Source: Acidimicrobiaceae bacterium
Lineage (GTDB): Bacteria > Actinomycetota > Acidimicrobiia > Acidimicrobiales > RAAP-2
Assembly: GCA_003138895.1 (NCBI GenBank)
Contig: PLHJ01000018.1
Coordinates: 512 to 54,087, forward strand
Length of the DNA: 53,576 nt
Direction of reading: 5' to 3'
The first letter of the stretch is position 1. Every line of letters starts with the position of its first letter. The position numbers were made by a program, and so were the translations under genes. Below, in pieces: positions 34,436-42,553 of the stretch. The notes under the pieces were generated by a model. The model had not been told where the DNA came from. It saw only the letters and a program-made list of their open reading frames with translations, and ran no database searches.

Positions 34436-35761
34436 ATGAGTTCCAGCCCCGATACCACCACTTCGGACCTCCTTGACAAGGTCATAAATCTCTGCAAGCG
34501 ACGAGGATTCATCTTCCCGTCCGCCGAGATTTATGGGGGATTTCGCTCGGCCTACGACTACGGTCCGTTGGGCGTGTTGATGTTGCGCAACGTAAAGAAC
34601 GCCTGGTGGCACTCAATGGTGCAAATGCGCGAGGACGTGGTGGGAATTGACGCGGCCATTCTTGGCCCGCCCGCCGTGTGGGCGGCCTCTGGTCACCTCG
34701 AGACCTTTACTGATCCGCTCGTTGACTGCAAGAAGTGTCACGAGCGCTGGCGCGAAGACAAGATTGACGGCAAGTGTCCGAACTGTGGTGGAACCGACTT
34801 CACGGAACCGCGCGCTTTCAACCTGATGTTCAAGACCTCGGCCGGTCCCGTCGAAGGCGAAGGTTCGACCGCATACTTACGTCCCGAAACCGCACAAGGC
34901 ATGTTCGTGAACTTCGCCAACGTTCTTTCAACGTCACGAAAGAAGCCGCCGTTCGGTATTGCCCAAATTGGTAAGAGTTTCCGAAACGAAATCACGCCCC
35001 AGAACTTTGTGTTCCGCACGCGCGAATTCGAACAGATGGAGATGGAATATTTCGTTCCTCCGGCGGACGCCGTGCAGTGGCACGAGCACTGGATTGAAGA
35101 GCGCTTCAACTGGTATCTCGCCTTGGGTATCCCCGAAGAATCGCTTCGACGTTACGTGCACGCTCCCGAGGATCTGTCGCACTACTCCAAGGGAACGACT
35201 GACATCGAATTCAAGTTCCCTTGGGGATTTGACGAGCTCGAGGGCATTGCGAATCGTGGCGACTATGACTTGGGCGCTCACTCAAAAGCGTCAGGGGAGA
35301 AGCTCGAATACTTTGATCAAGCAACGAACGAGCGTTACACGCCATACGTCATTGAACCAGCGGCCGGTGTGACACGGGCGATGATGGCCTTTCTGTTGTC
35401 GGCGTATCACGAAGATGAAGTCGAAGGCGAAACTCGAACGGTGCTGCAATTGGACTGGCGCCTAGCGCCGTATCAAATTGCCGTGTTGCCGCTATCTAAG
35501 AAGCCCGAACTTGAAGGAGTGGCGAAAGAAGTGCTCTCGAAGTTGCAACCCCACTTCATGTGCGACTTTGACGTTACCCAGTCCATTGGACGTCGCTACC
35601 GACGACAAGACGAAGTTGGAACGCCTCTTTGCATCACGGTGGACTTTGACACGCTGGAGGACCGAGCCGTGACGGTACGGGACCGCGACACGACGGTGCA
35701 AACCAGAGTCAAAATTGACGATCTCTTGCACCACATCTGGGAAGCGATGGCGCCAGCGTAA
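34436..35761 (+). CDS. glyS: Glycyl-tRNA synthetase, dimeric single-chain type
   Basis: The 441-residue class II synthetase charges tRNA-Gly. It starts with [32 protein letters not shown] and carries a zinc site ([14 protein letters not shown]), motif 2 region [25 protein letters not shown], and motif 3 [14 protein letters not shown]. The anticodon-binding domain closes the protein ([19 protein letters not shown]). This is the eukaryote-like alpha2 form used by actinobacteria and some Firmicutes, not the GlyQ/GlyS tetramer. Its stop is one base from that of the convergent thioesterase. Confidence 0.96.
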   Translation: MSSSPDTTTSDLLDKVINLCKRRGFIFPSAEIYGGFRSAYDYGPLGVLMLRNVKNAWWHSMVQMREDVVGIDAAILGPPAVWAASGHLETFTDPLVDCKKCHERWREDKIDGKCPNCGGTDFTEPRAFNLMFKTSAGPVEGEGSTAYLRPETAQGMFVNFANVLSTSRKKPPFGIAQIGKSFRNEITPQNFVFRTREFEQMEMEYFVPPADAVQWHEHWIEERFNWYLALGIPEESLRRYVHAPEDLSHYSKGTTDIEFKFPWGFDELEGIANRGDYDLGAHSKASGEKLEYFDQATNERYTPYVIEPAAGVTRAMMAFLLSAYHEDEVEGETRTVLQLDWRLAPYQIAVLPLSKKPELEGVAKEVLSKLQPHFMCDFDVTQSIGRRYRRQDEVGTPLCITVDFDTLEDRAVTVRDRDTTVQTRVKIDDLLHHIWEAMAPA

Positions 35762-35762
35762 T

Positions 35763-36200
35763 TTATTTGGTCAGATTTTCCGGCGGTATGGAGTACGTCA
35801 CCTGGGCCTTGGCGACGACGTCGAGGCTGTCGAGCGAATGCAGAGTCACGTCAACGACGGCTAATCGTGAACCGAGTTTCAAAATCTGTGCGTCCGCCAC
35901 GAGGTCACTCAGTTCTGGTTTTCGAAGAAAGTCAATGTGCAAGCTGGTGGTGACCGCGAGCACGACCGGTCCAATGCGCGACAAAATCGCCATCCACGCA
36001 CCAGTGTCGGCGAGGGACATCATCGTCGGGCCCGATACAGTGCCCCCAGGTCGACCGTGACGGTCGCTAATGGGTTGGCGAACTTGGACGCCACCGTCGG
36101 TTACGGCATCAACAATGGGAACGTTCGCGTCGGGAAATGCCCCGCGCATGATTTCGTTTAATTCGCCTGCCGACAGCATCGGTTGCGTTGAACGCGCCAT
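35763..36200 (-). CDS. PaaI-like hotdog thioesterase
   Basis: The 145-residue protein has the hotdog segment GRPGGTVSGPTMMSLADTGAWMAIL, with the HGG.. loop of PaaI thioesterases replaced by RPGGTVSG, then LAVTTSLHIDFLRKP and LAVVDVTLHS. Acyl-CoA thioesterase activity is likely, but the substrate is unknown. It follows the ABC permease on the same strand with 9 bases between. Confidence 0.8.
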   Translation of the reverse strand: MARSTQPMLSAGELNEIMRGAFPDANVPIVDAVTDGGVQVRQPISDRHGRPGGTVSGPTMMSLADTGAWMAILSRIGPVVLAVTTSLHIDFLRKPELSDLVADAQILKLGSRLAVVDVTLHSLDSLDVVAKAQVTYSIPPENLTK

Positions 36201-36209
36201 AACGACGAC

Positions 36210-36995
36210 TCAGGCAGCTTGACGATAACGACGCGTTGCCAAAGGCGCTAAGAGAATCAATGCGCCGGCTGCCCACAACAACGTGACCCAAACCGAATTA
36301 CCAACGGGATAGCCAAGCATCAATGCTCGCACCGCGTTGGCCGCCTGGGACACGGGCTGGTTGCGAGCAAAGACTTGCAGCCATCCGGGCATGTTATTAA
36401 TCGCAACGAAGATGCTGGAGGCAAACGTGAGTGGGAAAATAAGTGGAAACGTCATGGCCTGTGCCGTTTCGGAATTGGGAGCGGCGAGGCCAATGAAGGC
36501 AAAACCCCATGAGAGGCAGTACGCGAACAACAGCATTAAGAGGCACGCTTCGATATAGGGAAAGAAACCGCCATGGGGACGAAAGCCAACGGCGAATCCC
36601 ACGCCAGTGATTACTACCACAATCATGATGTTTCGCAACACGTCCGAAATTGTTCGTCCCGCGAGTACGGCACTGCGGGCCATCGGGAGTGCGCGAAAAC
36701 GTTCAATGAGTCCCCGCTGCAAGTCTTCGGCGAGCCCAATGGCGGTGCCAACGGCACCGAAGATTGTTGTCTGCACCAAGATGCCGGGGATGAGGTAATT
36801 GACATAGGTACCCGCAGGAATATTGATTGACCCACTGAAGACGTAACGGAAAAGCAGCACAAACATGATGGGTTGAATAATCGCGAACACGAGTGACGTG
36901 GGAATGCGAACCAGCGTCAGGATGTTTCGTCGAGCGATGGTGGCGATATCGCTGAGGGTCCAGCGAAGTTCTGAGACATAGTTTTCGGTGGTCAC
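36210..36995 (-). CDS. ABC-2-type exporter permease (DrrB-like)
   Basis: The 261-residue protein has six hydrophobic segments and the ABC-2 signature region near the end (FPLTFASSIFVAINNMPGWLQVFARNQPVSQAANAVRAL). The start RRNILTLVRIPTSLVFAIIQPIMFVLLF is typical of the DrrB group. It pairs with the ATPase gene 2 bases upstream. The exported compound (drug or lipid) is unknown. Confidence 0.9.
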   Translation of the reverse strand: MTTENYVSELRWTLSDIATIARRNILTLVRIPTSLVFAIIQPIMFVLLFRYVFSGSINIPAGTYVNYLIPGILVQTTIFGAVGTAIGLAEDLQRGLIERFRALPMARSAVLAGRTISDVLRNIMIVVVITGVGFAVGFRPHGGFFPYIEACLLMLLFAYCLSWGFAFIGLAAPNSETAQAMTFPLIFPLTFASSIFVAINNMPGWLQVFARNQPVSQAANAVRALMLGYPVGNSVWVTLLWAAGALILLAPLATRRYRQAA

Positions 36996-36997
36996 AA

Positions 36998-37990
36998 TTA
37001 CCCCTTGCTCACTTGGCTAGTTGACGCAGCAAGATTCACGTCGCCTACTTCGGTGGTGTGTCCGGTCAAGCTCAAGAACACGTCATCCAAACTTGGTTCG
37101 CGAAGTGCGAGCCCCTTCAGTTTGATTGTGGCGGCGTCGATACGACGGATGGCCTCAGCCGCGGTCGCGGGGCCGGAGTCGACGGTCAACTCCACCGTCG
37201 AACCTTCAGTGTGAATTGGCTTGTCAGAAAGACTCTTTACAATGTCGCCGCCCTTTTGGGCGTCTTCGAGCGATTCAAACGTGAGTGCGAGCACGGTCGT
37301 TCCCAGTTGTGCTTTCAGTTCTGGCGGTGTTCCTTCGGCGATGATTTTGCCGTGATCAAGAACAACGAGTTGTGAAGCCAGGCGGTCGGCTTCTTCGAGG
37401 TATTGCGTTGTCAACAGCACTGTGGTGCCACCTTCGATTAACTGTTCAATGACGCCCCAGAGGTCTTGGCGACTTTGGGGATCGAGACCCGTCGTTGGTT
37501 CGTCAAGGAAGAGCAAAGGCGGTTGTGAGACGAGGGACGCGCCTAGGTCGAGTCGTCGACGCATACCACCGGAGTAGGTCTTGACTGATCGGTTCCCTGC
37601 GTCAGTGAGCCCGAACTGTTCCAAGAGTTCGTTCGCGCGACGTCGAGCCACCTTTTTTGTCAAATGCGTAAGTCGTCCAATCATGACGATATTTTCAAAT
37701 CCAGTGAGATTCTCATCGACCGTGGCGTACTGTCCGGCCATGCCAATGGTCTTTCGAACGCTTTCGGCATCTTTGACCACGTCGAAACCCATGACCTTGG
37801 CGGTGCCGCTGTTGGGCTTCAAAATGGTCGAAAGAATGCGGACCATCGTTGTTTTTCCTGAACCGTTGGGACCCAATAGGCCAAAGACTTGGCCCTTGGG
37901 CACTCGAAGCGAAACACCGTCGAGGGCACGGACTTCGCCGACTCGAAACGTGCGAACGATGTTGTCACATTCAACGGCGAAATCAGTCAT
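36998..37990 (-). CDS. ABC exporter ATP-binding protein (DrrA-like)
   Basis: The 330-residue ATPase has Walker A GLLGPNGSGKTTMVRIL (about residue 36), signature SGGMRRRLDLGASLV, Walker B LLFLDEPTTGLDP and the H-loop TTQYLEEAD. The C-terminal extension (LREPSLDDVFLSLTGHTTE) is the DrrA-type domain. It works with the following permease. ATG 37990 is preceded by TAAACT 6 bases upstream. Confidence 0.94.
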   Translation of the reverse strand: MTDFAVECDNIVRTFRVGEVRALDGVSLRVPKGQVFGLLGPNGSGKTTMVRILSTILKPNSGTAKVMGFDVVKDAESVRKTIGMAGQYATVDENLTGFENIVMIGRLTHLTKKVARRRANELLEQFGLTDAGNRSVKTYSGGMRRRLDLGASLVSQPPLLFLDEPTTGLDPQSRQDLWGVIEQLIEGGTTVLLTTQYLEEADRLASQLVVLDHGKIIAEGTPPELKAQLGTTVLALTFESLEDAQKGGDIVKSLSDKPIHTEGSTVELTVDSGPATAAEAIRRIDAATIKLKGLALREPSLDDVFLSLTGHTTEVGDVNLAASTSQVSKG

Positions 37991-37996
37991 TGGAGC

Positions 37997-38002
37997 AGTT
38001 TA
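37997..38002 (-). promoter_or_regulatory. Putative leaderless -10 hexamer
   Basis: TAAACT on the - strand ends 6 bases before the ATG at 37990. Confidence 0.5.
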
Positions 38003-38046
38003 GAGAATGTGGCAATAACTATGGTTGCTTGCTCAGGGTCAGAGGG

Positions 38047-38052
38047 TACTTT
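38047..38052 (+). promoter_or_regulatory. Putative leaderless -10 hexamer of dnaG
   Basis: TACTTT ends 6 bases before the ATG at 38059; this supports the short start of dnaG. Confidence 0.55.
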
Positions 38053-38058
38053 CTATTT

Positions 38059-39894
38059 ATGGCATTAGCGGAGGGTGAGATTGCCCAAGTTCGGGCGGCG
38101 ACGGATATTGTTGCCCTTATTGGTGAGCAAGTAGCCCTCAAGAAGACGGGACGGCGCTGGACCGGTCTTTGTCCTTTTCACGGCGAACAGACCGCGTCGT
38201 TTTCGGTGAACGCTGAAGAAGGCGTGTACTACTGCTTCGGATGTCGAGCCAGTGGTGACGCCATAACGTTCGTTCGAGAAACACAACATCTCGATTTCAT
38301 GGATGCGGTGCGTTTGCTCGCCGACCGAGCCAACATCACGTTGCACGAGGACGCCAACGCGGGACCCGCCATGAAGGACCGCCACGAATTTTTGTCGGCA
38401 ATGGAACGTGCTATTGAGTATTACCACCAGCAATTGCTCGACAGTCCCAGCGCGCGACCAGCGCGCGAGTATTTGAAGTCGCGAGGTATTAATGGCGACG
38501 TCGCCCGTCAATTTCATCTTGGATGGTCGCCCGACGACTGGGACGCCCTCATGAAGGCTGTGCCAATGAGCGACAAGGTACTGACGGGCACCGGACTTGG
38601 TTTCACCAACAGTCGAGGTCGTAAGCAGGATTTTCTGCGAGCTCGAATTGTCTTTCCGATCTATGACGTGTCCGGTCGAGCAATTGCCGTAGGTGGACGC
38701 ATTCTTCCTGAAGCAGCAGCCAATTTTCGAGGCGATGGTCGCGTTGAACCAAAATATAAAAACTCCTCGGAGACGGCTATTTATTCAAAGCGACGTACGC
38801 TTTACGCCCTTAACTGGGCGAAGGACAATATCGTAAAGACCGACGAGATCATTGTTTGCGAGGGCTATACCGACGTCATTGCGTTCTTTATGGCGGGAAT
38901 GCCGCGCGCTGTGGCCACCTGCGGCACGGCTCTCGGTGAAGATCACTTTCGAACAATGAAAAATTTTGCTAAGCGAATTGTCTTGGCCTACGACGCTGAC
39001 CAAGCGGGCCAGAGTGCCGCCGCTTCGGTGTATCAGTGGGAAAAGCAGTACGAGATCGACGTGGCGGTGGCGAAGTTACCGAAGGGCACTGATCCAGCCG
39101 AGCTTGCCCAGCGTGACCCCGAAGCGTTGCGTGAAGCGATAGCTCAGGCCGTTCCTTTTCTTGAATTTCGATTAAGTCGAGTTCTTGATGCGGCGAATCT
39201 CGCAACTCCCGAAGGAAGAGCTCGCGCCGCGGAACTCGCCGTAGCGGTGATCAGTGAACACCCGAGTGACTTGGTTCGTGATCAGTACGTCATGAACATC
39301 GCGGACACGCTGAAACTTGATTCCGCCGTACTTCGTCCTCGCGTAACAGATGCACTTCGAAGAGGTCCACGATCTGAAGTCTCCTCGCCGGAGACGCCTC
39401 GCGTCCCACCAGCACAACGCGAAGCACTTTCTCGTCCTGGCGTGGCGGCACTAAAGCTTACGATTGACTATCGAACTCTGGCCCTGGCTCGACTTGTGCC
39501 CGAGTATTTTGTGGACACCGTGCAGCGAGATGCTTTTGAGGCTCTTCTCGTCAATGAGTCCGTCTCGCAGGCCGCCAATGAATTGCTGACTCGCGGTGAC
39601 GCTGAAGCTGCCGAATTATTACAACAACTCGCGACGCAAGAGCCCCTCGAACTCTCTAGCGAGTCGCAGTACATCTCCGACGTCACGGCGCAACTCGTCC
39701 GTTCGGCTTCGAGAAGTGCTCTCCTTGATCTAGAAAGGAACTTGCGAAGTGGCGAGTCTTCGGCCGAGAACGTGATGACGACCATCCGTGACGTCCGTGA
39801 TCGTCTGGAAAAGCTTGATAGTGACGAAGCAGAAATTGCAGAGAACGAACTTCGCGAATGGCTGCAAAGTCTTGAAACCGTTAGCGAGTCGTGA
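38059..39894 (+). CDS. dnaG: DNA primase
   Basis: The 611-residue primase makes RNA primers at the fork. The zinc domain has CPFH and CFGC (Cys38, His41, Cys59, Cys62); the catalytic core shows RIVFPIYDVSGRAIAVGGRIL, the Toprim EGYTDVIAF, and LAYDADQAG. The C-terminal helical DnaB-binding region is divergent. ATG 38059 begins exactly at the family start (ALAEGEIAQVRAATDIVALI); the in-frame upstream extension to 37849 runs through the divergent ABC gene and is rejected. The sigma-like gene begins inside its stop codon. Confidence 0.96.
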   Translation: MALAEGEIAQVRAATDIVALIGEQVALKKTGRRWTGLCPFHGEQTASFSVNAEEGVYYCFGCRASGDAITFVRETQHLDFMDAVRLLADRANITLHEDANAGPAMKDRHEFLSAMERAIEYYHQQLLDSPSARPAREYLKSRGINGDVARQFHLGWSPDDWDALMKAVPMSDKVLTGTGLGFTNSRGRKQDFLRARIVFPIYDVSGRAIAVGGRILPEAAANFRGDGRVEPKYKNSSETAIYSKRRTLYALNWAKDNIVKTDEIIVCEGYTDVIAFFMAGMPRAVATCGTALGEDHFRTMKNFAKRIVLAYDADQAGQSAAASVYQWEKQYEIDVAVAKLPKGTDPAELAQRDPEALREAIAQAVPFLEFRLSRVLDAANLATPEGRARAAELAVAVISEHPSDLVRDQYVMNIADTLKLDSAVLRPRVTDALRRGPRSEVSSPETPRVPPAQREALSRPGVAALKLTIDYRTLALARLVPEYFVDTVQRDAFEALLVNESVSQAANELLTRGDAEAAELLQQLATQEPLELSSESQYISDVTAQLVRSASRSALLDLERNLRSGESSAENVMTTIRDVRDRLEKLDSDEAEIAENELREWLQSLETVSES

Positions 39895-40745
39895 GTAGCG
39901 TCCAGCACCGGCAATCACGGGCCGTTGGCAACGTGACGATCATGGCAACGCTGTCAAAAGAAGAAGAAACCGCTTTGCTGCACGACATTGAGAAAGGTCG
40001 AAGAGCGAGTGATGCACTGGCCAACATCGACGTTTCATCAGACGACGACGTCAATACGTTGCGTTTGCTGGTTCGCAGTGGGCGAAGGGCTGAAGAGCAC
40101 CTACTTTCTTCCACGTGCGCCATTGTCAAAAAGCGAGTCAATGAACTTGGACTTCCCTTTGACCATGATGAATTGGAAGCGGCTGGTCTCGAGGGTCTAG
40201 TGAACGCACTTCGTCGCTTTGATTCGTCGCGAGGTCTCCGATTCTCAACGTACGCCAATTACTGGATCGAGAAGATGGTGCTCGCTGCGGTGTCCAACCG
40301 AGTGCCGTATCCTGACGCGGACCTGCGACTCGTTATTCGCTTTCGCAAATTGCAACGAAGCGCTGGCGACAAGTCACTTCACGCCAATGAAGTGGCACGT
40401 GAACTGAGTACAGATCGCAAGAATGCCGCGCGAATAATGCAAATTTCGGAGCACATTGCGAGTGGGATGGACGACGTCAATTCACCGAACCACCCAATGG
40501 TCGAACAATTCGATGGCGGCGAGTGGCGTGAAGCCGAATGGGTGATTGACGCTCTTCGAGAAGCACTCGGAGACGACTTTCGTGACTTTTGGATGCTGGT
40601 CGGGCGAGTGATGTCGCTTGACGAATTGGGGAAGGAGCACGGGATTTCCAAACAAGCAATGGCGAAGAGAAAACTCAAATGGCAAAAGAAGGTAGAACAC
40701 AGTCCTCACGCTGATCGACTCTTAACGTGGCTACGTGAACAATAG
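39891..40745 (+). CDS. Divergent sigma-70-family factor
   Basis: The 284-residue protein contains a recognisable region 2 (EAAGLEGLVNALRRF, then SSRGLRFSTYANYWIEKMV, about residues 98-132) and a weak region 4 helix-turn-helix (LDELGKEHGISKQAMAKRKL, near residue 248). It sits directly after dnaG with a GTGA overlap, where rpoD lies in the classic macromolecular synthesis operon. It departs from a housekeeping sigma: the W-W-I-R-Q promoter-melting string is YWIEKM, and the region 4 end lacks the RERIRQI pattern. It may be an alternative sigma factor or a degenerate paralogue. GTG 39891 or ATG 39942 could start it. Confidence 0.75.
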   Translation: MSSVQHRQSRAVGNVTIMATLSKEEETALLHDIEKGRRASDALANIDVSSDDDVNTLRLLVRSGRRAEEHLLSSTCAIVKKRVNELGLPFDHDELEAAGLEGLVNALRRFDSSRGLRFSTYANYWIEKMVLAAVSNRVPYPDADLRLVIRFRKLQRSAGDKSLHANEVARELSTDRKNAARIMQISEHIASGMDDVNSPNHPMVEQFDGGEWREAEWVIDALREALGDDFRDFWMLVGRVMSLDELGKEHGISKQAMAKRKLKWQKKVEHSPHADRLLTWLREQ

Positions 40746-40762
40746 GGACTCAGTATGTTTGG

Positions 40763-40768
40763 TACTGT
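40763..40768 (+). promoter_or_regulatory. Possible -10 of the tRNA pair
   Basis: TACTGT lies 21 bases before tRNA-Asn. No convincing -35 is seen, so the tRNAs might also be read from the sigma-gene transcript. Confidence 0.25.
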
Positions 40769-40789
40769 TTCTTTGCCCTCGGGCGACAT

Positions 40790-40862
40790 TCCCAGATAGC
40801 TCAATTGGCAGAGCAAGCGACTGTTAATCGCTAGGTTGCAGGTTCGAGTCCTGCTCTGGGAG
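40790..40862 (+). tRNA. tRNA-Asn(GTT)
   Basis: The 73-base cloverleaf has a perfect acceptor stem TCCCAGA/TCTGGGA, anticodon stem AGCGA/TCGCT with loop CTGTTAA (anticodon GTT), T loop TTCGAGT and discriminator G73. CCA is not encoded. Confidence 0.96.
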
Positions 40863-40889
40863 CTCGGATTCGTTGTTTCTTCGCTTCAG

Positions 40890-40962
40890 AGGGCCGTAGC
40901 TCAGTGGTTAGAGCAGGGGACTCATAATCCCTCGGTCGTGGGTTCGATCCCCACCGGCCCTA
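40890..40962 (+). tRNA. tRNA with CAT anticodon, probably tRNA-Ile2 (lysidine type)
   Basis: The acceptor AGGGCCG/CGGCCCT, D arm GCTC/GAGC, loop CTCATAA and T loop TTCGATC form a full cloverleaf with A73; CCA is not encoded. CAT fits elongator Met or the Ile2 tRNA whose C34 is changed to lysidine by TilS. The A1-U72 pair and the AGTGGTTAGAGCAGG...CTCATAAT body resemble Ile2 more. It is not the initiator, which lacks the 1-72 pair. Confidence 0.9.
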
Positions 40963-41003
40963 CCGAATCGTGTGATGTTTCGGTTCATACTTGTCGACAC
41001 AGT

Positions 41004-41032
41004 TCCGGGAGATCCTTTACACAGCTCCCGGA
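41004..41032. repeat. Perfect 8-bp inverted repeat, possible hairpin
   Basis: TCCGGGAG (41004-41011) and CTCCCGGA (41025-41032) flank a 13-base loop, downstream of the two tRNAs and the convergent secreted-protein gene. No T-run follows, so an intrinsic terminator is doubtful. The rest of 40963-41120 shows nothing I can name. Confidence 0.5.
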
Positions 41033-41120
41033 CGTGTTGCAGAGTTCCACAAACTACCTGACACTTAAGTCGCCATTGACCTTTGCTCACCAAAAGAGAG
41101 ACGACTCCCTGTGAGCAGGC

Positions 41121-41993
41121 CTACCGCTTCAAGTAACCGTGCAGCCGAAGAAATTTTTGCAACGCAATGACAAATTTCTCACCTTCTAAGTTGATAGAAC
41201 TTAAAGCGCTATTGAGATGCCCCGCCTTGACTTGTGCTGCGAGAAACTTCGACACGGCAGCGGAGTGACCGAGCATGTCTTCGTCCGCAGCCCATGCAGC
41301 AACGACGCCGACTGAGTCTTCATAGTGGGAACTTGCCCGCGATTTGAAAACGTTGATCCAAACCTTTGCGTCCTTTGCGATCAGATTGGGAAACGAGCGC
41401 GTGATGTTATGGAAGGTCGAGCCAGAAAAACTAAGTATCTCGATTGGCAATCCGGAAGCTGCAAAATCCGTAAATTCATAGGCGAAATGATCGTCGGCGC
41501 TTAGTAAGTCGTAACTATGGTTTTGACCTATTTGCACTAACTGTTCGCCGGGGTCGCCGAAGTTGTGCTCGAATTTATGGACGGTTGTTGAATTTAGTTT
41601 GAACGTGTACACCTGTTCTATGGAGCAACAATGAGCTCCACCGCTATAGAGATCGAGAACAACACTCGGAGTGCCATTGCGCTGCAACTTGACGACGTGG
41701 ATGACCTTTTTTCCTTCTGTGATGAAGTCGGGCCAACACACTTTGCCGCACCACACCGAACTGACAACTTGGTTGTAGACCACCTTGCCGCTCTGAATAA
41801 TTTTCAAATTCGAATGCTGCGAGAAGGGGGGATTTGGGTTGTACGTATAGGAAGCTGTTATGTTTCCCGCTGACGCCGTTTGTGTCGTCGTTTTTGTGGC
41901 CGCGCCGGCAATTGAACTAGTGGCGAACAAAGAAAAGGCGACGGCGAGGGCCCCTGCAGCTAGCCGTCTCTTTGAAGAAGTTGGGTCTTGCAC
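41121..41993 (-). CDS. Secreted protein of unknown family
   Basis: The 290-residue protein starts with a clear signal peptide (SSKRRLAAGALAVAFSLFATSSIAGAA; cleavage likely after AGA). GTG 41993 is preferred because AAAAAGG precedes it; the 26-residue extension to 42071 would put the signal too far inside. The mature part has four cysteines in two groups, WCGKVCWPDF and GGAHCCSIEQ, probably disulfides. The C-terminus has FLAAQVKAGHLNSALSSINLEGEKFVIALQKFLRLHGYL, helical. DNA here looks AT-richer than its neighbours. No function assigned. Confidence 0.75.
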   Translation of the reverse strand: MQDPTSSKRRLAAGALAVAFSLFATSSIAGAATKTTTQTASAGNITASYTYNPNPPFSQHSNLKIIQSGKVVYNQVVSSVWCGKVCWPDFITEGKKVIHVVKLQRNGTPSVVLDLYSGGAHCCSIEQVYTFKLNSTTVHKFEHNFGDPGEQLVQIGQNHSYDLLSADDHFAYEFTDFAASGLPIEILSFSGSTFHNITRSFPNLIAKDAKVWINVFKSRASSHYEDSVGVVAAWAADEDMLGHSAAVSKFLAAQVKAGHLNSALSSINLEGEKFVIALQKFLRLHGYLKR

Positions 41994-42129
41994 GGTTACC
42001 TTTTTACTCGCTGGACTCGGCTTTTTGGCATCGGTCTGTCTCGTTCGATAATTTCGTTCGTTGTGGTGCACCTGTAACGAAACTGCTCGAGGTGAGAACT
42101 TTTGAAAATCTCATTTGCACGTAAGGTGA

Positions 42130-42417
42130 GTGAAGTTCCGAGAAAGTGGGTCGCACTCAGTGTCGTGGGAATATTCCTCCTCAAGCGGAAGGTGGCCACG
42201 TCTGCCGGGAAAGGGCTATTGGTCAAATCCACTGTGGCGTCGATTGCGCATTGCCTCATTTATTTCCGCGGCAATGGTCCTCATAGTTTTGGCGGTTTTT
42301 CTTCTGGGTGTTCATTCATTTCTTGTTCCTCTGGCGGTATTAGTCATTGCCAATGTCTTCGTCCAAAGTGCAGTGGCGTTGCAAACGTTCGTCATTTGGC
42401 ACGAACACAAGAAATAA
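42130..42417 (+). CDS. Possible small membrane protein of 95 residues
   Basis: From GTG 42130 (AAGG four bases upstream) the ORF encodes a polar N-terminal 38 residues, then two hydrophobic segments (about 42-60 and 65-85) and a charged end, WHEHKK. The hydrophobic pattern is hard to obtain by chance in this composition, but no family is recognised and the start is uncertain. Confidence 0.5.
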   Translation: MKFRESGSHSVSWEYSSSSGRWPRLPGKGYWSNPLWRRLRIASFISAAMVLIVLAVFLLGVHSFLVPLAVLVIANVFVQSAVALQTFVIWHEHKK

Positions 42418-42495
42418 CTTCGAAGTTTCGAGTAACGCCTCATCATGAACTCCGATGAGAGGTTTTCACCGTCCATGAGTTATTTGAGCTGAACA

Positions 42496-42524
42496 TTGAA
42501 ACTCGCGAAAAGGCACGATACTGT
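42496..42524 (+). promoter_or_regulatory. Sigma-70-type promoter of the esterase gene
   Basis: TTGAAA (42496-42501) and TACTGT (42519-42524) are separated by 17 bases. A start near 42531 leaves a short leader carrying GGAGTGGGGGAA before the GTG at 42554. It is the best classic -35/-10 pair in the window. The rest of 42418-42553 has no gene. Confidence 0.6.
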
Positions 42525-42553
42525 GGCGAGAAACACGGAGTGGGGGAACTGAA

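Noticed and set aside
37849-38058. N-terminal extension of DnaG
   Set aside because: It runs antisense through the ABC ATPase gene, is not primase-like, and the leaderless hexamer points to ATG 38059.
40836-41114. ORF of 92 codons reading across the two tRNA genes
   Set aside because: Its middle (GTHNPSVVGSIPTGPT) is the translation of a tRNA gene, a common artefact.
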